DNA from: Euperipatoides rowelli
Lineage: Eukaryota > Onychophora > Udeonychophora > Euonychophora > Peripatopsidae
DNA: 11,047 nt
NCBI GenBank assembly: GCA_003024985.2
Contig: PXIH01S0009109.1
Direction: 5' to 3' (one strand)
Below the pieces are notes generated by a model that was not told the DNA's origin, ran no database searches, and worked only from the letters and a program-made list of their open reading frames with translations. A program made the translations under genes and the position numbers. Positions 7,232 to 11,047 of the stretch are shown piece after piece; position 1 is the stretch's first letter, and every line of letters starts with the position of its first letter.

Positions 7232-7738
7232 AGTTACACTTAATGTTAATCCTATGGGGATTTTCTCACATTAATCCCATGGGGATTTTTACATGTTAAC
7301 CCTATGGGACTTTTGAGAAAAAAGGTGTAACCCTCATTTTCTATGTTATTTCAATGGGATGATTTTGAAAATTAGAGGTTCCTAAAAGCCTCCACACCAT
7401 CTATTTTTTTTTTTTTGTTGGCTACACTCAATGTAAATGCTATGAAGATTTATTTAACTGTGATCCCATTTGAGAGAAAAGGTTTAACCTCTTACCTTTC
7501 TCTTATTTCAATGAGAGGTTAATTTTTTTTATAAAGAAGAGATTAAATTAAAGTAGTCACCCCACCAGTTTTGTTTGGGAAGGTGTCATTTAAGGTTACT
7601 CCTATGAAGATTTTATAATAGAATTTTTCTTTTTAAAACAATGGCACTTTTGAGAGAAAGTTGGGCCTTCCACTTCTATGTTATTCAAATATGGACAATG
7701 TTTGAAAAAGTATATTTTCCTAAAATCATCCACACCTT
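7232..7738. repeat. Three diverged ~150-170 bp tandem units
   Basis: Unit I is about 7232-7400, unit II about 7420-7570 and unit III about 7580-7738. Shared landmarks in order are a CACTYAATGT-like start, CCTATGRRGATTTT, CATTTGAGAGAAAAG or ACTTTTGAGAGAAAG, and CTATGTTATTTCAATG. Units I and III also share a terminal CCTAAAA-TCCACACC block (7381-7399 and 7719-7737). Poly-T runs and indels separate the units, and divergence is high, so the duplication is old. The open frame at 7641-7838 falls in unit III and is not gene-like. Confidence 0.6.
7245..7320. repeat. 25-bp minisatellite, 3 copies
   Basis: GTTAATCCTATGGGGATTTT and close variants start at 7245, 7270 and 7295, a regular 25-bp period. 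It sits inside unit I of the larger repeat and is not expanded in units II and III. Confidence 0.8.
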
Positions 7739-8310
7739 ATTCACATACAGTATACACTACATTTGGAGATACAAAACATTTTTACTTCAAGAGAGGGGTG
7801 TTTTTTTAAATTCATTCGGTTCTAGTGCTTCATTTTAACAAAAGGATTTTTTTTTTTTTTTTTTTTACCACCAGCATATTTTGGGCAGGTAAATTAATTT
7901 TTCTAAAACCTTTAGTAGAGTACTGAAAAAAAAAATTGAAATTTCTACTAGGGATTAAATGTGTATGACTTAAATATCTCCAAGAGACAGTTAAAATATT
8001 CAATGTAAAAATAGAAGTTTTCAAAGCTAAAGAAAATGAATAAGTAAAAATACACTTTGAATGCCCTGGTTTCAGTAATGGTCAATTTACTAATGGATTG
8101 AAATCTTGCAGTTCTCCTCATTTAATCTTGCAATAATTAAATTTTCCATATGCGAAAATAAAAAAAATCTTAAAAAGATAAAAACAGGGAGCAATAATGT
8201 GCTGATTTTTTAACAATAATTTCTCGTATAAAGTGCAAAGATGTTGGCAAAGCACAAGTGAAAAGATCTATGATTTTCTCACTTTCTGATGCCATAATGG
8301 AATATAATTA
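7739..8310. other. AT-rich DNA with a T20 run, no gene seen
   Basis: This segment includes about 20 consecutive T (7847-7866). Both open frames here are Phe/Lys-rich translations of homopolymers. No signals are supported. Confidence 0.55.
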
Positions 8311-8314
8311 TTAA
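8311..8314. repeat. Left TTAA target site of the piggyBac relic
   Basis: TTAA precedes the CCCC terminus directly. Its partner at 9029-9032 is CTAA, read as a single decayed base. Confidence 0.6.
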
Positions 8315-8328
8315 CCCCTTAAACTCTT

Positions 8329-8391
8329 ATGACCGATATATCGGTCATTACAGTAAGTGCCAATTTGTTGGATGACGCCTTTATCGGTCAT
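8329..8391. repeat. Subterminal 10-bp motif: 20-bp palindrome plus a third copy
   Basis: TATCGGTCAT occurs inverted at 8329-8338, direct at 8339-8348 and direct at 8382-8391. The first two make the perfect palindrome ATGACCGATATATCGGTCAT. The right end of the element has a related AGGTCGGAT (9011-9019). Repeated subterminal motifs in DNA transposons commonly serve as transposase binding sites; that role here is inference. Confidence 0.7.
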
Positions 8392-8590
8392 AGCAAGATA
8401 TTTTCATTAATCTTTTATATTCAAGCAATATATCATTTTCTTACAGAATTATTACATTTTAAAGTATTAAAAATATTAAAAAATGTATAGAAATATGATA
8501 GCTTTAAAATCGGATTTTATAAGAATATAAATTAACTCGTAATTGTATTGTTTCAATCTGAAGTCATTAAAAAAAAAAGTCTGGTATTAA

Positions 8591-8953
8591 GTTAATCCTA
8601 AAAAACCGCTAACAAATGAAGAAATACAAAGATTTGTAGACAACTAGAGTGATAATTCTGAAGATTCTGATTACATTTTGCCTTCACAGGTAAGAAATGA
8701 TTCTTCCAGTAATTCTGAATCAGATAGTGAGGAAATAATTCAGCCGCCTAGCTCTCCAAAACTCCGCTCCCCCCCCCCCCCCCTATCCCCACTACCTGCT
8801 CCTTTATTTCAACATAATTTAGCATCCAGCCATTTGATACCTCATTTAGATTGGAACAAATATGTAGAATTGCCGATTCCATTTCCTTTTACTGGAACTC
8901 CTGGATTGAAAATAAATATTTTCAAAGAATCTAATACTTTTAGAAGACATTAA
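8591..8953 (+). pseudogene. piggyBac-type transposase N-terminal fragment, stop-interrupted
   Basis: The frame opens after a TAA at 8588-8590, has an in-frame TAG at 8645-8647 and ends at TAA 8951-8953. Before the TAG it encodes KPLTNEEIQRFVDN. After it comes an acidic Ser/Asp/Glu tract (NDSSSNSESDSEE), a Pro-rich stretch partly encoded by a C15 run, then LDWNKYVELPIPFPFTGTPG and LKINIFKESNTFRR. An acidic low-complexity N-terminus followed by a W...FPF-G-PG segment matches the entry into the piggyBac transposase domain (DDE_Tnp_1_7). Catalytic Asp residues and the C-terminal Cys-rich region are absent, so it cannot act as a transposase. No ATG start is visible; the ATG may be lost upstream. 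A CACAG/GTAAG site at 8685-8694 looks like a splice donor, but the frame reads through it sensibly. The bounding TTAA-type ends support the call. Confidence 0.65.
8769..8783. repeat. C15 run inside the transposase fragment
   Basis: Fifteen consecutive C encode part of a proline stretch. Its length is prone to slippage and could differ between alleles or be misassembled, which would shift the frame. Confidence 0.8.
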
Positions 8954-9057
8954 CAAAATAGGTTAAAATCATCAAAGTAGAGGAGATAAATTGGCACAAA
9001 GCTAACATAAAGGTCGGATGTGAAGGGGCTAAAGAAGTGCCAAAAACCCAAATCTAT

Positions 9058-9155
9058 GTCAATGGATTAATTTTTTTTTTTTAAAAAAATTAAATATATA
9101 TTAGATATTTCAGAATGAGCAAAAAAAGTCAATGGATTAATTTTTTTTTTTTTTT
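9058..9155. repeat. 70-bp period direct repeat beside the piggyBac relic
   Basis: GTCAATGGATTAA followed by a T run occurs at 9058 and 9128. The unit between them ends with AAAAAAGTC-like sequence. It lies about 26 bp outside the right end of the relic element. Confidence 0.75.
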
Positions 9156-9349
9156 CACCATTCCTCCTCCCCTCTTCACCCAACCTCTTCAAAATGAAAT
9201 AGGATGCGTCCCCATATTTTTTTTTAACTATTTTCAAGTGAAAAGTTTGTGTATTTTTTTCTTATATACATAACACATCTATTCTGAGATTTATCACAAT
9301 TTTTTTATTTGGAGTATGGAAACTTAGATGTTTCAGGTTATTTCAAGAT

Positions 9350-9353
9350 NNNN
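9350..9353. other. Assembly gap or ambiguous bases (NNNN)
   Basis: Four N precede a near-perfect palindrome (9361-9387), a structure that could disturb sequencing or assembly. Single N bases also occur at 9666 and 9982. Confidence 0.9.
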
Positions 9354-9360
9354 ATGTATG

Positions 9361-9387
9361 CATATGGTGTATACTATACACCGTATG
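9361..9387. repeat. 13-bp near-perfect dyad around one base
   Basis: CATATGGTGTATA (9361-9373) pairs with TATACACCGTATG (9375-9387), with one mismatch, around a single C. An ACACAC tract follows at about 9396-9405. Confidence 0.8.
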
Positions 9388-9475
9388 TATTAACTCACAC
9401 ACACATCCATACTCACACAGACGCTAGAAAAAATCACTTAATAACTCATTCTCGAATTTTCCCCTTAAAAGTCAA

Positions 9476-9514
9476 ATTGCCCCCCTTAAATGCGCCCCAC
9501 GTTGGGAACCACTG
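9476..9514. mobile_element. hAT-like element terminus (right end)
   Basis: The segment ends CGTTGGGAACCACTG (9500-9514), preceded by CCCCCTTAAATGCGCCCC. This matches the common right-end form of non-autonomous hAT elements (GTTGGGAACCACTG). The next 8 bases, ATCTAGTC (9515-9522), would be the target duplication, but no matching left end (CAGTGGTTC...) or upstream ATCTAGTC is present. The left part is lost, highly decayed, or hidden by the gap at 9350-9353. Confidence 0.5.
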
Positions 9515-10840
9515 ATCTAGTCCAAGAATTAGGAATAAGATTCCTGGTCATATAACGAACATCATCATCCATTAAAGATTTTAAGTAGAAGATGAAAGCT
9601 TTTCTATCGCAAAATGATATTTAAGGAATGCCAATCAGAAGTGTTTTCTTAGATATTTTTAATTANGGAACTTTAATATAGTGGATTTATTTAATATTTA
9701 TATTATTTACTATTTTTCATTATAAGTTTTAGGAAGCTTCCCAACATTTTTATTATATTTATCAATTCATTGGGTAATGTATCTCAGTTTACTTACTACC
9801 ATTTGTGTGTTCTCACTGAGTAGAATCAATAAAGACGACATTTTTTCATAGTCAAAATAAAGTAAAATATTTGATTTCTAGTTTTTTTTTAAAGTATTTT
9901 TTAATCACTAATTCATTACTTGGGATATATTTGACTTTTCTGAAGTTTATCTCAATTCTTAATCTAGTCGTATCTCTAGTTNTTGGAATGCATACACAAC
10001 ATGTTTAGCAGAAGATGAAAAGCAAATTCAAAAGACAAAGTTATTATGACAACATTGCCACAAAGTGTTTAAATTCTACAATTAGTAAGCTCAATGGGGG
10101 AATCTCATTTATATTCCAATCATAAGTAATAAAAAAAACAGAAGATTGTAAGAATTCTACAGATCAAATCAAAGTAATTATCTTGAATAAGAAAAGAAAG
10201 GGAGATTGAAAAAAAAAAGAAACATACAAAGTTGTACAACATGAGGGGAAAAACATGTACATAAAGAATACACAATGGATATAGTGTACAAGAAGTTTGG
10301 ACAATGACAAAAAAATTAAATTGTCTTTTGATAGATAGCTAAATAGATTTTTAAAGGAAAGATCGTGTAGTGTATTTTAAATTAATAGTTAAAAATAAAT
10401 CTTTGTAAGTTTTAATCCTTTTTTGAATTTTTTCAAAGGAATAATATTATAAGTTGCTGATGAAATATTAATTTTCTAAGAGTGTGGTGAATTAGCTTGT
10501 TATAAACTGACCACAGCAACGCTTTTATTCATTAGCTCATTTATACAAATCTTGGAAAAGCTGGTATTGAAAAAAAATTCTAAATTTGAAGTATGAAAAT
10601 ATTGTTAGGATCTTTAATCCATAACAATTCAGAAAATAAAAAAAGTACCCACTATTAACTGCAAACCTATTATTGTTTTGGGGATGAAAATATAAATTTA
10701 GTTGTAATGGGGGTTAGTAGAAAAAATATATAACAAAATAAAAAAATATTGATGTCTTAATTAATAAAGTACGGTATCTGGCAAAGATCAAAATAAAGAG
10801 TTTAGACCAAAAAATACTGTAAATGCCTCTACCTATTATC
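9515..10840. other. AT-rich DNA, no supported gene
   Basis: This is long AT-rich sequence with frequent stops. The best short frame (about 9961-10050, plus) is roughly 28 codons and ends at a TGA; it is not beyond chance. No repeat copies, dyads or RNA genes are seen. Confidence 0.55.
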
Positions 10841-11047
10841 CAATTGTGATTTTACACAAGCATGCTAACTTCTTCCATTCAGTGGCTAGTCACAGAATGT
10901 ATTAAGACTAAATTTGAGTTTGTTTAGATTGCTTCAATCATGATTTTACACAAGCATGCTAACTTCTTCCATTCATTGGCTAGTCACAGACTGCATAACA
11001 ACTCAATCTGAGCTTGTTTAGATTGCTTCAATTGTGATTTTACACAA
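10841..11047. repeat. 94-bp tandem repeat, at least 2.2 copies, runs off the window
   Basis: Unit starts at 10841, 10935 and 11029 give an exact 94-bp period. Units share GATTTTACACAAGCATGCTA, CTTCTTCCATTCA, GGCTAGTCACAG and GAGTTTGTTTAGATTGCTTC-like blocks. The first two copies are closely similar, with clustered substitutions after the CACAGA block, and the third is cut by the window end. It may be the edge of a satellite array. AGCATGCT in each unit is an 8-bp palindrome. Confidence 0.9.

Larger units (their letters stand above)
8315..9028 (+). mobile_element. Relic piggyBac-type DNA transposon, internally deleted
   Basis: TTAA (8311-8314) precedes a terminus that begins CCCCTTAAACTCTTATGACC. 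At the other end AAGGGG (9023-9028) is followed by CTAA (9029-9032), one change from TTAA. The reverse complement of the right end begins CCCCTTCACATCCGACC, an imperfect match to the left end. A TTAA target duplication and CCC-starting ends are hallmarks of the piggyBac superfamily. The ~714-bp interior encodes only an N-terminal transposase fragment (8591-8953). The whole catalytic domain is missing, so the element is a dead or non-autonomous deletion derivative. Sequence ends and coding content agree, which raises confidence. Confidence 0.7.

Noticed and set aside
7641-7838. 65-codon plus-strand open frame
   Set aside because: It lies in a unit of a diverged tandem repeat, is not preserved in the other units, and looks like noise.
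7830-8024. 64-codon minus-strand open frame
   Set aside because: Its end is a run of lysines from a T homopolymer, with no protein-like features.
9309-9515. 68-codon plus-strand open frame
   Set aside because: It crosses the N gap, an ACACAC tract (His/Thr repeats) and a hAT-like terminus; not a gene.
9961-10050. Plus-strand frame reading WNAYTTCLAEDEKQIQKT
   Set aside because: About 28 codons including an N; expected by chance and not supported by splice signals.

Overview
This window looks like non-coding DNA from an animal nuclear genome. It is AT-rich (roughly 30% G+C by eye), full of long A/T homopolymers, and carries short assembly gaps (N runs at 9350-9353, 9666 and 9982). No open frame is long enough, or protein-like enough, to be an intact gene. 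There is no operon-like gene packing, and I see no tRNA, rRNA or CRISPR array. The repeat content (a piggyBac-type relic, hAT-like element ends, a MITE family with long inverted ends, and several 25-100 bp tandem repeats) is typical of metazoan intergenic or intronic DNA. I cannot name the species.

Layout. 1-600: AT-rich DNA with a richer island (about 280-610) in which a GTGCAC/TGTTTGGC motif recurs. 1270-1437: a small nested inverted-repeat unit with two near-perfect hairpins. 1590-2425: a less AT-rich stretch that can be read as the last exon and 3' UTR of a minus-strand gene (acceptor near 2426, 41 codons, stop at 2300-2302, AATAAA at 1590-1595); this is tentative. 2684-3018: a C19 tract, a ~100-bp tandem repeat and a hAT-like terminus. 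4004-4219: a short plus-strand frame with protein-like composition, broken by two adjacent TGA codons. 4365-4407: a perfect 19-bp hairpin. 5115-5509 and 6859-7102: three copies of a ~240-bp MITE whose core contains a telomere-like CCCTAA block. 7232-7738: three diverged tandem units. 8315-9028: a piggyBac-type relic with TTAA at one end, a decayed CTAA at the other, and the N-terminal part of a transposase. 9500-9514: a second hAT-like terminus. 10841-11047: a 94-bp tandem repeat that runs off the window.

The parts do not form a pathway. The common theme is mobile DNA and its remains, together with a striking number of perfect or near-perfect dyads (1296, 1343, 3843, 4365, 5620, 8329 and 9361). 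The best leads are the MITE with the telomere-like core, the piggyBac relic with its palindromic subterminal motif, the 19-bp perfect hairpin, and the two possible hidden exons.
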